Assembly (NCBI GenBank): GCA_020747015.1
Contig: JAGTJM010000093.1
Span: 1-64,000, forward strand
Reading direction: 5' to 3'
Source: Pyrenochaeta sp. MPI-SDFR-AT-0127
Taxonomy: Eukaryota > Ascomycota > Dothideomycetes > Pleosporales > Cucurbitariaceae
DNA length: 64,000 nucleotides
In this document: piece after piece, positions 12,341-24,193 of the stretch
Numbering within the stretch: the stretch's first letter is position 1
Layout: every line of letters starts with the position of its first letter
Notes under the pieces: model-generated
What the model was told of the DNA's origin: nothing
The model's input: the letters and a program-made list of their open reading frames with translations, nothing else
Databases searched by the model: none
Made by a program: the position numbers and the translations under genes

Positions 12341-13131
12341 ATGAGCGGCTGGGGCCTGGGCTGGTTTGGCGGAGCCCAGCAGAAGAAAGATGCACCAAAG
12401 AAGGCGATTCTCCAGCTTCGCGGACAGCTGGAGATGCTGAACAAGCGGGAGAAGCACCTGCAGAATCAAATGGACGAGCAAGATACGCTAGCACGGAAAT
12501 ATGTTTCTAGCAACAAGAATGGTAGCCTTCACATCGCCGCCTCCTCAGCCACGATCGCTAATACCCTGTACAGCGGCGAAGAATGCATTACGGCGAAAGA
12601 AGCAGTTCGAGCACTCCCTTGAGCAAACGAGCTCGCAGATCATGACGCTGGAGCGCGAGATCTATTCCATCGAGACAGCGAATATCAATAAGGAGACTCT
12701 GGATGCCATGAAGAACGCAGGCAGCGCCATGAAGCAGATACATGCCGGCCTGACAATCGACAAGGTGGACAACGTCATGTACGCCATCCCGTGCCTCCAC
12801 AAGCTCTATAGTGTAGTTTGCTAACCACCTGGCGCAATACAGGGAAGACCTCCGTGATCAGCACGCAATCGGCGAGGAGATTGGCGAAGCGCTAACCTCG
12901 GGCGTAACATCCAGCGGCATCGACGAAGACGAACTTGACGAGGAGCTGGCAGAACTACAACAAGAGAAACTTGACGAAGACATGCTCAAGACGGGCAACG
13001 TACCAGTTGGCGATACCGGCCTGCGGCTGCCGCAGGCTCCATCAGCAGATGTCAAGAACAAGACACAGAGAGTAGAGGAAGACGACGAGGAGGAAGAGCT
13101 ACGGAAGCTGCAGGCAGAGATGGCAATGTGA
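12341..13131 (+). CDS. SNF7: ESCRT-III subunit Snf7/Vps32
   Basis: Exons 12341-12521, 12574-12778 and 12843-13131 give 224 residues, the family length. The protein starts MSGWGLGWFGG, followed by a basic helical half with ILQLRGQLEMLNKREKHL. It has the core ALRRKKQFEHSLEQTSSQI and AMKQIHAGLTIDKVD, and an acidic C-terminal half ending EEEELRKLQAEMAM, a MIM-like helix for the AAA ATPase Vps4. Snf7 polymerises into the filament that constricts endosomal membranes during multivesicular-body formation. In filamentous fungi it also acts in the ambient-pH (Pal/Rim) pathway. Both introns are short and restore the canonical sequence exactly. Confidence 0.95.
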
Positions 13132-13885
13132 AAGTACTGCAGCAGTGCGAATAGTAGAAGAGCCAGAGCCTGTTCATGACATAATGGAAATGGGCAAAGC
13201 AATGGTGAATGGAGAGATATATGTTAGGCGTACGGCGACTTATTCCAGCGGAGGGATCCTGCTTTCTCTCCTTTTCTTTGTATTTTGATTGCAGCAATGG
13301 CATTTTGGAGCTTTGGATCCCACATTTGACCTTTACACCTCCTGGGGATGCGAGATGCCGGAAGCGGCGGATGGATATACCTTGCAATACCAGAATACTT
13401 TACTTCATACATTTCTCCGTTAGTTCGTGCCTCAGTGTACGACATGCGGCCCAACGCCTCCACTGACTCCACAGCAGCATCCACTTGGCAGTTATTGAGG
13501 TAATGTAATCACTAGCATGGACATTGACTCATGCTTCAAACTATGTTCTCTACCTATGTATAACCATCCTTCCCAGTCCACATCATATTCTAGCATGCTC
13601 ATGTACTGCATATATGCATGAAACTACTCGCAAATGCACTTTTAAAAGCCACAAGCCCCGAACCCCAACCGCGCTGTGATGGGTATCAATAGTTGAAATG
13701 GCTGCCTGTAAACACCAAACACCAGATATATCGCGTTGAATCAATAAGGCACATGGTATCGTTGGATGAAATGTAAACCCGGCTGGAAAGCTCAAAGGCT
13801 GAACACAAACCACACGACCAGGCTAAGTCAGTCCCCACATCTACGATCATTACCGTAATGAAGACATCATGCAAACTACACAAGT
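13132..13885. other. intergenic, convergent 3' ends of SNF7 and the forkhead gene
   Basis: This is untranslated sequence between two convergent genes. I see no additional coding or RNA gene. Confidence 0.6.
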
Positions 13886-16800
13886 CTACTCCTTCTTTGA
13901 CACGTCAGCGTCGCTCTCAGTCGTCTTGACTTTCTCTGCATCCGCAATACTATCGACGTTGATCTCGGTAATGGAGCGCTTGAGTGGAGTACCATTCTGC
14001 ACAGCTGGTGAACCAGGCACGGGTGTAAGCGGCTCAACACTAGGTCGATGTGTAGCTGGAAGAGGTTGAACCGGTGCAGCAGAGGTTGCACCAGTCATGT
14101 TCGGTGTAAAATTTTGCGGCTCGTCGTTCGACTGAGGCATTGGTGCTGGCGATGTCGCACTTGTTGAAGCTGTAGCATCCTCGACTGGTGGCGACTGGTG
14201 ACCAGTCGCAGTATTCTTCACAGCGTCGGCCGCGATTGCCGCCGCTGTGCCCGCTGCAAGCGTGCTCGTGGTGACTGGTGCGCTTACCGTATTCTCCTGT
14301 TTGACTGCCGGCGCACTCGTGAGGTGTTTCGCTACGCCTTCAATGCTCCGAATAGACTTGAGCAACAGCCTCTCTGAATCTGTGAGGCTAGCTTCCGGCA
14401 CCGTCGTGTCGACACAAGCCCTGATGGCATTGTCAACTTTCTTGTCTTCACCAGGCCCGGTCCGTGCGTCCAGATAGACTTTCCTGAAGGCTTCAAGTTG
14501 GGGAATGAGGTCTGGATGTGTTGCGAGCGGATATCGTCCGGACGGGTGTGGAATAGCGCCCTCGCTTGAATGGCCTTGCTGAGGAGGACCGTACGGAGAT
14601 TGTGGTGGATATGGTGAGGTCGAAGACTGCGTTGGAGGTGCGGAAGGACCACTTGACTGTTGGCCTGAAGGAGGAGGATATGGTGCATATGGTCGTGATT
14701 GTGGTTGACCATACGGGCTGGCACCTGCAGTTGGATACTGCTGCCCGCCATAAGGGCTTGGTGCTGGCGGTCCGCTGTATGCCTGTGGTGCGGCTGTTGG
14801 GTAGAGAACACCATATTGACCGCTTGGCCCGGCTGCTGTGCTAACGGGCGGTGTTTGAGAGTTGGGTTGTGGATATGGACGCGGAGGATTTGGCGCAGAA
14901 GGGCTAGCAGCAGTGTTACCAGCACCACCACCGCCCCATGGTGATGCGTAGGGTGAGGCATGATGGGGCGCACCTTGTGGTGCAGTAGGTGCCGTAGCAT
15001 TCGCATCGCGAGCCATACTTGGAGGCAGACGAGGTTGCGCAAGACTTGGCGGTAATCTGGGAGCTGCTGGTGGCATGGCGTGTGGCATACCCGGATGATA
15101 TGGGTAGCCAGGCTGAGGGTATGGAGGGTATCCATTGGGTGGAGGATAGTAGGGCTGTCGCTGAGCATGATTCATTGGCGGGCTGACTTGCCTCTTTCTA
15201 CGCTCCTTTTCAATTGAGACTTCAGGATTGACTCTCCAATTAAATCCTTTTCCTTCTTTATCTCCCTTGACAAACGCGTCGTGTTGCCCAAGATTGTGGC
15301 GCACACTTGATTGCCATCCGCTGGTTGTTGTTTTGAACTTGTACCATGGATACTTCTTCTCAATGTAGTTGTAGATTTGTTGCAGGTTCATTTGGCCTGT
15401 AGTCGATGATGAGATGGCTTCGTGGATAAGAACAACATAGTTGGCTGATGGGCGCTGCAATTGGTCCTCGGAGTAGTCTTCAATACGCATCTCAGGCGAT
15501 GGAGTACGCGGAGGCTTGACGGGCTTGGCCTGTTTCTTGTCTCCTGAAGTAGTACCGTCACCCTTTTCGGTTGTCTCCATGATGTCGTCATCTTCGCCAT
15601 CAGCAGCGTTCGACTCTTTGCGTTTGGGAGCCTTTGGCTTAATGATAGGCGCGGGAATATCAGCAGGATCAATACCAGCAGCTTTGGCCCTTTCAATCTC
15701 CTTGGCTTGCTTGATGAGCTGTGATCTTTGGCGTTTCGACATGATGCCGTCTTTGGGGGGTCGACCGGGTCCTTTACGCTTCTCAACAACGGAGCCAATT
15801 AACGATGACGGAAGGTTGTGCTGTCTCGCCATCTCTTCGGTAATCAGGCCTTCAATCTCCCCAGCCTCCATTTCACCCTCGAAAGGTTTGCGCAACAAAG
15901 GAGGACTATCGTTTGGCGCGGGCTTGCTCGGTTCGGGTTTCTCTTTGACAGGAGTCTCCTTGGTAGGCTCTTCCACAGGCGTTTCAGATTTGATAGGTGT
16001 CTTCGAAGGTACCTTGTTCGCCGGAGCTTTGCCCTTTTCTTTGGTTTCTTTAGTTTCTTTTGGCTCTTTGGACGCCTTTGGCTCCCGCACAGGCTCTTTG
16101 GCAGGCTCTTTGAATTTCGCTTTGAGCTTCTTGACAGGGGGCTCTTCTGGTGTGAGCTCCCGGTGTTTTCTCTTGTGTGCTTTCTTGTTTTCCTTTGGAG
16201 GTGGGAGTGGAGGACTGCAGTATGTTAGCTGAGTACATGTAGGCCCCAACGACACAGCTGATGGCTCGCTTTTCATAGAGCAGCAAACATGTTCGAGTCA
16301 AAGAGCAACTTACGGAGCTTTGATTTTGAGTTTCAGACTCTGCTTCTGTCGCGGGCGCGGAGCAGGTTCCTCATATTCATCCATGTCATCATCGCCGGCG
16401 GCATCTTCTGAGTCAATGTCGCTGTCGACAGGGTAATGGTAAACGTGTCGGGGGTTGATACTCATTTCTCCCTCGCTCTCAGAGCTCATCTGCTCGTCAG
16501 TTTCGAGCTCGCCATGTCCGTTCTCAAACGAGAAGCTCATGGGGCGAGAGCCAGACTCCTGTCGGTGACGCTGGTCTTCGGTGAGGGCAATGTCGGGAAG
16601 GTAGAACTGGATGTTTACGGCACCAATAAGGAGATGATCACCATGATCCAGAGGCACGACTTGGCCCTGGTGGATGAATTGATTCTCGTGGTGCAGACCA
16701 TTGGAGCCCAGGACCTCGACACAGAAATTACCATTGTCGAAATCGTAGAAGATCTTGGCGTGGTGTCGCGAGATGCCCTTTGGCCCCTGGGCACCGGTCC

Positions 16801-17970
16801 TAGCGGTAATGTGATGAGGGTGGATGGGCACGACGGGACAGTCATTTGGATCCTCGGGGACATGGCCGTCGAATTGGGCAGGGAGCTCGGGAAACGCTTG
16901 CATTATCATGTCCTGAGGCGCTCGCTCTGCTGGCTTCTCCTCGGCAGAGTCACCCGCGGGGTGGGACGCAGAGCTCAGCGAGTGGGAGGCGTTGCTTTGG
17001 CGGCGCTGCTGATACTCCATGGGCATCGACTCTATGGGGGCATTGACAATGCCGCCCTTCTCGCTGATGACGCTACGGGCGCCGCGGCGGTCGCGCTTTT
17101 TCTTCTTGTCCTTGAGGCCATTGAGCAGCTCCTGGGCAGCCTGGGGCTGGCCGTCGGCATGCAGTTGGTCGACCTTGGCCAGACGACGCATGTCGCGGTG
17201 GGCGAGGGCAATGTTGCGGCCGAGGATGATCTGGTACGTGTGCATGTAGTAGGAGCCGTCGTCGAAGCGCAGGCGGGCAAAGGCATTGACGCGCTCGTCG
17301 CTGATGGCGGGCTCTGGGAAAGCGGGCATGGCTGCGAAGCCGGCATCCATGACACCGAGAGCCGTGGGCTGGGGCAGTGAGATGGCGTCGTCGAGGGAGA
17401 GGGGCAGGCCATTCGTGGTGGTGTTGTCCATGGGGGTGGCAGGCAGGGTCAGGTCCTGGTGGGCAGCGACGTCCAGGTCCTGGAGGGCGGGCATCGTGTT
17501 CTGCGCCGGCGCATCGGCAGCAGTCGCGACTTGCAGGTCGGCCATTTGTTGGGCTGGGACGGGCGAGACGAGGCAGTCGCTGGGGGCATGGTGGGCGCTG
17601 GCATTCTTCTGGGGACGAGGGCCAGAAGGGACTACAAGCATGCTGTCGCCGCCATGGTCCTTGAGGGCGCAGGGGAAAAAGTCGTGGTCGCTGGCGCGGT
17701 CGCTGGCTCGGTCGTTGAAGAGGTTGAAGAAGCACAGGTCGTCGCCGGAGTCGTCGCTCGCGTCCTTGTCGCCGTCTGCAGCTGCAGCTATTAGCACCAC
17801 GGTTATGCGCAGCGAGGAGTCAAGTGGTTGCGCAGGCGCAGGCTTCACGTACTGTCGAGGCGGTCGAGGCGGTCGAGGTGCGATTGCGAGGCGTCCGGCT
17901 CTTCGGGCGATGGTGAGAAGCGCCGCCCGCGAGAGGAAGCTTGAGCCTGGGCACGTGCTACGCTAGTCAT
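13886..17970 (-). CDS. FHA-domain forkhead transcription factor (Fkh1/Fkh2-like)
   Basis: Exons 17970-17853, 17775-16314 and 16214-13886 (complement) give 1302 residues. An FHA domain lies at about residues 205-435, interrupted by a low-complexity insert. It has the phosphothreonine-binding features IILGRNI, GISRHHAKI and the NGL loop. A Lys/Pro/Glu-rich linker follows, then an AT-hook-like GRPPK near 677-681. The winged helix runs from about 781 to 865, with RPSANYVVLIHEAI and recognition helix GWQSSVRHNLGQHDAF. The C-terminal third is a disordered Pro/Gln/Tyr/Ser tail. FHA plus forkhead is the architecture of yeast Fkh1/Fkh2, nuclear regulators of G2/M genes and replication timing. The long minus frame begins at a GTG; exon 1 supplies a real ATG. 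Confidence 0.9.
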
Positions 17971-18277
17971 GTCCGCATTGCCCGATGGCAGCGCCAGACA
18001 AGACAAGAAAGTTTGAGGGCTTCTTGTACCGTCACCTTGTAACTGTCGCAGAGCAGAAGCGAGAGAGAGAGACTGTACGCAGACAAGAGAAGATACTGAT
18101 ACTGGAAGAGGCGGTCACATGTTGCCTACTGCCTCTTGACGACCCGCACCTGCCTGTGCCTTGGACTGGGAAGGAGCCGCCTAGAGACCCCAGGCAAACC
18201 TACTCACCCACCAAACAAAGCTCTTTTTTTACGGGAGTCTGTTGTCAGCCAAAAGCTTAACCTTCGTCACTCACACC
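17971..18277. promoter_or_regulatory. divergent promoter, forkhead gene / 2OG oxygenase
   Basis: There are 307 bp between two start codons on opposite strands, including purine-rich GAGAGA tracts. No gene fits inside, so it is a probable bidirectional promoter. Confidence 0.5.
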
Positions 18278-19141
18278 ATGGCTCCCAAGAGAAAAGGCAA
18301 ACCTGACTCATCTACCACCATGGCTACCACGGCTACCACCACACCGACTACGCAGCCACCAAACTGGCCCATCCTGGCTCCACTCATCCCAGAGCCAGAC
18401 CTCGCCATGCACGAGCTGCTGCCTGCCCAGATCGTCACCATACCCCGCCTCTGGACCCCAACCCTGTGCAAGACCTATGTATCCTTCTTGTCCTCGCTCC
18501 CACTGTCCACAACACCGGGCAAGCCAAAGAAGGGCCATGCTGTGCGCGTCAACGATCGCTATCAGATCGATGACCCTGCCTTTGCCGACAGGCTCTGGCG
18601 CGACACTTCGCTCAAGAGTCTGGTGACCGGTGGTGCTGGACGAGGTCTTCTTGACTTGACCGAGAATCAGCGCAAGGACCTCTGGGGCGGCGAGGTCATT
18701 GGCCTCAATCCCAATATCCGCATCTATCGCTACTCCAAGGGCCAGTTCTTTGACCAACACTGTATGCAAGCCCATTCACTGCGATACGTCCATGTTTTAC
18801 TTACGTGTACCAATCGTGCATCACGTTAACCAATACTAGACGATGATTTCAATAATGTGACCCTGCCCGGCTCTCCACCCATCCCAGCACGAACCACTTG
18901 GACCTTACTCTTGTACCTCACTTCACCCGCCACTGGCTGCATTGGAGGAGAAACCGTCTTCTACCCTGACCCCCCGAAGAAGAAGACAAAGGATCCGCCT
19001 CCTGCCCCTTTTGTCGTGGGACTTGAGGTCGGGCTTGCATTACTGCACCGCCATGGTGCTGAGTGTATGCTCCATGAAGGACGACAAGTCCTCGAGGGTG
19101 AGAAATGGGTCATCAGAACTGATTTGTGCGTCAGGCGTTGA
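18278..19141 (+). CDS. 2-oxoglutarate/Fe(II)-dependent oxygenase (prolyl-4-hydroxylase type)
   Basis: Exons 18278-18761 and 18840-19141 give 261 residues. The double-stranded beta-helix signature is complete. The HxD pair (H161, D163) is in FFDQHYDD, rebuilt exactly at the splice. The distal histidine is in MLHEGRQV, and the 2-oxoglutarate-binding arginine is in EKWVIRTDL. GCIGGETVFY is the usual strand before the insert. The N-terminus is basic (MAPKRKGK), followed by a Thr-rich stretch. Such enzymes hydroxylate protein side chains or small molecules. The basic N-terminus would suit the nucleus, but the substrate is unknown. Confidence 0.86.
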
Positions 19142-19649
19142 GCCAATCAGCACAGCTGCTTCGTGACGGGCAACGCACAAGACCGCGCAAACTTCGCAAA
19201 ACCAAATCAATCAACAGATAATGGATGGCACGACAATTTATACAGCCGCGGACGTCGTTTGAATTGGGTTTCACACCATGCTCGCTTGAGGCGGAGGGGC
19301 AGACTAGCCTCTCACTCTTGGCGATTCATCCTCCGTTTCATCCTAGCAAGCTAACGAACAAGGGTTAGTCTAGGCATCAAATGCTTGATCTCTCGTTTCA
19401 GAGCCTGTGTATCACGCCTACACATGCCATTTGATTGCTCTGGCTCTGGTTAACTGTCCGGCGGCATTTCTGGAAGCCATGTAATGTCAAACATCTCGGG
19501 TTGCGTAGCCTTCAAGTGGATCGCCCCACCACAAGAAACTGAGTACATGTCCAGCGGGCAGCGCTGTTGTTTGCTCCTTAGCTGTGCTCACTTATATTCT
19601 TCCGACAACTTTCACTCTTCCTCGACCAGGCGTCGATTAATATCTCGAC
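19142..19649. other. intergenic, promoter side of the UstYa-like gene
   Basis: There is no gene in this 508-bp stretch. It holds the 3' flank of the oxygenase gene and the upstream region of the UstYa-like gene. Confidence 0.6.
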
Positions 19650-20571
19650 ATGATGGTGCCGCAACAACAATACACCGACGTTCGTTCACAGGACCACCAC
19701 CACGATGACGACTCATCAACAGAGGTCGAGTCCCTTGTCGGCATGGAAAAGCAATGGATACCTGGCGACTTCGATCACACGACACCACGGCCAAGAAGAA
19801 ACATTCTTTGTCCACCATTAGTGGGCGCATTACGTTGGGTGCTTGTGATTGGACTACAGCTCATCATCATCGGTCTGTTAGCAAGAGATCAGGGGCTGTT
19901 GGAGGCAACAAGATGGCGAAATCGAAGTACAAGCGCGAATGAGGTTGGTGGCGATATCACAGGTTGGGGACCGCACAGTAAGCGCATATGCTCGGTTCGG
20001 CATAACGAGGCTCATGTTTTGCAGTTCCGACACAGATCACCAAATTTCAGATAAATCAGACATTCGCGCCTTACAACACCTCTGAATTTTTTAAGCCGGA
20101 GACACTGCGAGCCTGGAACGAACTAATGCCCGGTATTACTCACATTCCCTCTTTTCGACTAAGATTTACTGACATTTTACCATAGTCGGTATGGGTTTTC
20201 AAGCCATCCCTGACCCGGAGAACTATCACGACCTTCCTACTCCGATTATCTGGCCAAATGCCACTGTATACACGACCTCCATGACGCACCAATTGCACTG
20301 CCTGTATGCCGTCGTCGCCGTATACAGTGGAATGACCTCTGGGCACCAACTCGAAGAGGATCATCATTGGCACATGATTCACTGCTTCGATTACATGCGT
20401 CAGACCATCATGTGTTCAGCTGATATGAGTCTTGAAGGACTAGAAACAACATTCCCAGACCACAATGGAGGAAGCGATGGCTGGGATAGTAAGCATGTGT
20501 GCAGGGACTACTCCAAAGTCATGGAGCGCTTAGAAAGCGTGAGGGCGTATGATGACCAAGAGATATTTTAA
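19650..20571 (+). CDS. UstYa-family (DUF3328) membrane protein
   Basis: Exons 19650-19977, 20025-20132 and 20186-20571 give 273 residues. There is a cytosolic N-terminus, one transmembrane segment (about residues 56-76, LRWVLVIGLQLIIIGLL) and a lumenal domain. The two family motifs are present: HQLHC at 180-184, and HCFDYMRQ starting at 211. UstYa-like proteins are metal-dependent oxidases that cyclise or chlorinate fungal ribosomal peptides, and some act in other toxin pathways; that is family knowledge. No peptide precursor with repeated Kex2-flanked cores, no UstQ-like tyrosinase and no synthase is visible nearby, so this looks like an orphan copy. The start is the first of two adjacent ATGs. 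Confidence 0.87.
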
Positions 20572-22562
20572 TGTGGAAAGGCATCATATCCGGAATTTCA
20601 ACTATACTATTAAATCAAACACTCCACCCGTCGTGCACATCAACACGATGGGTATATTTCCTACCCAACTACCCTATACTTGTGCTACTTTGTGCAATTT
20701 ACATCTTACGCTGTGCAAATGAGTATGCATGCTACGTGCACCAGCCATCATCAACGCTCTAACGCTCTACGGCGTATGACCAAGTATCAACCTGAATTAT
20801 CAACTACTCATCCCGTACCCTGTCTTCGGACTTCACTATAGGGGGTCGCTCACCCACATCAGCCAATTCCAATAACACTGCATATCGTCAGCATGTCATC
20901 ACACGTGACGCGCATTCACAAGAGAGGAAGGAGCAAGAGTAGAAGAAGTTGTAGTATGCACAAAACTCCGAATATATACTACAAGTGCTGATCAGTGAGG
21001 ACTAAAGACACGGTTTGATTGGCTGACATGGTGGTACGGGGACGCAGATTAGTGGTACTGGGTGTAGTGACGGGGAACAGGGGTGGCTGCATTTGCAGGG
21101 TGCCTGGAGTACTAGACTAGGCTCTCGTTGATGCCTAACTTTTTCTATTCAGTGGGAGTATATGCAGGCTGTGGCTTTGCAGATGTACAATTGGACTAGT
21201 ATTAAAGCGACTATGAGTGGCTAGTGTTTGAATGGCGTACATCACAAGAGGTAGAATGCCTTCAACTCTAGCTTAAGCAGATCAATGAATGCTATGAGGA
21301 ATGTTGGGCGTACATATTTTATGACTTCAAGTTGTTTTAGGTCCCAACATGGCGTAAATGCTGTTTACATTGGTACTGCCTTTACTGACTCACAATGCTG
21401 TGACGGTTGATGTGTTTGACATGTTGATTGGCGTGCGCTTTTTGATATTCACAAATGCAATGTGCAGATATCTTCGCTATTACTGCTACATGAGTCTACT
21501 GGTCTGCTCAAATAAAACCATTTGAGAGGTCAGTCTTGCTCTGGTGCAAGCCACATACGTGTGGTCGAAGTAAAGCAGTAAAGCGGCAGACAGACATCTC
21601 GGAAGTGACGGACGGCGCCGAGGCCCTAGTGACTAACCGACCGTTCTTTTCTTATTTCTTAGAAGGCAAATTTCAATTCCCATCAATCCCTTTCCGTGTG
21701 CAGGCGAAAAGCTCAAGAAACTATCCAGAGAACAAAGGAGGTAGAGCGGTCTTGGCAGTGGCAGTACGATCAATGGTTGCATTCTTGAGCATGATCCTTC
21801 CCAACACCCCGGGTTGACACAGCGCCCAGCGGTTGATCAATGCGGAGACAGGACGGTGTGATCAACTCGGAAGTTGCTTTGTTTCGATTTAAAGCTGTGC
21901 ATGACTGGGTTGTCGGTACCCCAAACGTGCGTTAGACGATCTGCCACATGGAGAAGAGCCTCACCATCGCCGAGGACAACCCCGCAATTTGGCCAACCCT
22001 CCGCCATAAGGCCGGAGACGCTGGGCACGACGCCCCATAGCACGCCTATTGGGCGATAGGCATGTCCGAATCATTCGCCCCGGATGCTGCTGGAACGGCC
22101 ATCTGCTCAGCTTCTGGGCGTGACCACGGTGTTGCAGCGCCCGCCACCGTGGATGCACCGCAGGCTTCCTAATCAGGACATTGCTCCTTGTCCCAAGCAT
22201 GGGGTGCTTGGTTCTTTCGACCATCAGCATTCTGACACTATCGACCGAACCAGATTCATGCCTCGCCGGCACTCACGTACGAGGAGATTGGTCCGTCCAA
22301 GAAGTGCCAAATGACCGTTCAGCTGGATACGCACTGACGTACGCAAGACCAGGCTTGAACCACACAGCACCCATGACCATCCTGCACAAGATGCTTGGAC
22401 GCCCAATTTCCGACCAAACATCTAGAAAGTTGCCTCGGTCGCCTTGAACGAAGTGAGGGTATAAGTGGGCGAGCCCTGGTTCCACTTTCCCCGGATCTTC
22501 CAAGAGAGGGATTGACCCAACAACACCACGCCTCTGTAGGAAACTCACCAACTTTGAGCACC
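20572..22562. other. gene-poor interval, 2.0 kb
   Basis: No coding signal is supportable. Frames of 60-100 codons near 21536-22550 overlap on both strands without family features. The last 150 bp form the promoter/leader of the downstream MFS gene. Confidence 0.5.
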
Positions 22563-24193
22563 ATGAGCAGCGACGGCGACTACAAGGGAGAAGCGGTTCG
22601 GAAGGAGATACACGGCTCGCCCACGGCCGCTGACAGCGCCCTTGACGACTTTGCTGATATCAATGAAAAGAAACTGATTCGCAAGATTGACTGGAGACTT
22701 CTCCCTATCTTGGGTGCTTTGTACTCGATTGCGCTCATTGACCGCACGAATGTAAGCGCTTAGTCCCGCTTGTAACCGAGTCAAGAACAACACGCTCACA
22801 TCGCTAGATTTCCAATGCGCGCGTCGCAGGTATGGGCAGAGACCTTGCCCTCCAGGTCGGGGACCGATACACTATTGTTCTTGTTCTCTTCTTCCCCACC
22901 TACGCCCTGCTCGAACTTCCGTCTAATATTGTCCTCCGCAAGTTGGGAAGTGCCAACTGGCTATCCTTCATCGCACTTTCATGGGGAGCTGTCATGATCG
23001 GGCAAGGCTTCGTCAAAAGCTGGATCTCCCTCGCCGTTTGTCGTGTGCTGCTTGGTGCCTTCGAGGCCGGCTTCTTTCCTGGCTGCGTTTACCTAATTAC
23101 GTGCTGGTATTGCCGTTACGAGACGCAGAAACGGTACGTCTTCTCGTTTACGCGATGTTTTCCCTGTCCGTAGCTGACATTTCGCTTCAGCCTTGGAGGA
23201 TTCTACCTCTTCTCTGTCGGTATTGGCGGTCTTGCGAACATCCTTGCATATGGCCTCATGCAAATGGAAGGAGTTGGTGGTATCCGCGGCTGGCGCTGGA
23301 TTTTCATCATTGAGGGCATCCTGACTTGCGTCGTTGCCATTGCCGCATGGTTCATCATTCTAGATTTCCCCGACAAGGCTGAACAGAAGGGATTCCTTAC
23401 CCAACGAGAAGCAGCAGCCGTGCTACAGCGCATTGAAAATGACAGAGGTGACTCGGTCGATGATCCACTAACCTGGGCCAAGTTCCTTGAACATATTAAG
23501 GACTTTAAGCTTCTGGCTTATGCGACCTTGTTCATGTCGACAACTATGCCCGCTTACGCATTCGCATACTTCCTTCCTGTTATTCTAGTTGGAATGGGAT
23601 ACTCCGCAGGCCAAGCTAACGCTCTGTCCGCGCCTCCTGCTCTTGCCGCTATGGTCACCGCCTTTGCATTCGCCTGGGTAGGCGACAAGTACCGCGTTCG
23701 CGCTCCTATCATTGCTGCACAATCCGTTCTTGCCATCATCGGCTTGATGATCGTTGCATACTCCAAGAATAACGGCGCTCGCTACTTTGGTTAGTAGGAT
23801 CTAGATGTTATACCTTTTGCGACACATGTACTAACTACTGGACAAGGTACTTTCCTCGGAGTTTGTGGATGCCAAGGCAACGTTCCAGCTATCCTCGCCT
23901 ACCAGAGTAATAACATCAGAGGGCAGAGTAAGAGATCTGTCGGAAGTGCCCTACAAATTGGCTTTGGTGCTATTGGAGGTATTATTGCTTCAACGACCTT
24001 CCGACAAGTAGATGCACCAAGGTACATTACCGGCCTGTGGGTCACAGCTGGTCTTCAGTTTTATATCCTGATAGTATTGTGCTGCACCACTACTTTCTTC
24101 TGGAAGAAGAACAAGCGCGCTGATCGCCAAGCTGCCAACGGCGAGCCTGTGGATCCGATTGAGGGACAGGTCGGCTTCAGGTATACTCTTTGA
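22563..24193 (+). CDS. MFS permease, Dal5/allantoate (ACS) family
   Basis: Exons 22563-22751, 22808-23133, 23191-23789 and 23847-24193 give 486 residues with about 12 membrane helices. Family marks include the pre-TM1 helix IDWRLLPILGALYSIALIDRTN, NISNARVAGM after the first splice, and GAFEAGFFPG. Others are the cytosolic DFPDKAEQKGFLTQRE segment and the ending GFRYTL that is common in this group. Members are proton symporters for anionic metabolites such as allantoate, nicotinate, pantothenate or vitamins. The exact substrate cannot be read from sequence. The amidohydrolase downstream is on the same strand, but the 900-bp gap gives no strong functional link. Confidence 0.92.

Noticed and set aside
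14332..15168. Minus-strand frame of 278 codons rich in His/Gln/Leu
   Set aside because: Out-of-frame reading of the repetitive Pro/Gln/Tyr tail of the forkhead gene.
15516..16232. Plus-strand frame of 238 codons
   Set aside because: Antisense shadow of the Lys/Pro/Glu-rich linker of the forkhead protein, with Phe/Ser/Leu/Gly-biased composition.
16436..17380. Plus-strand frame of 314 codons
   Set aside because: It lies exactly antisense to the FHA-forkhead gene, whose GC-rich third positions suppress stops on the opposite strand. It has no family motif.
19650..22562. Search for a peptide precursor with repeated Kex2-flanked cores near the UstYa-like gene
   Set aside because: No repeated peptide unit with KR spacing was seen on either strand.
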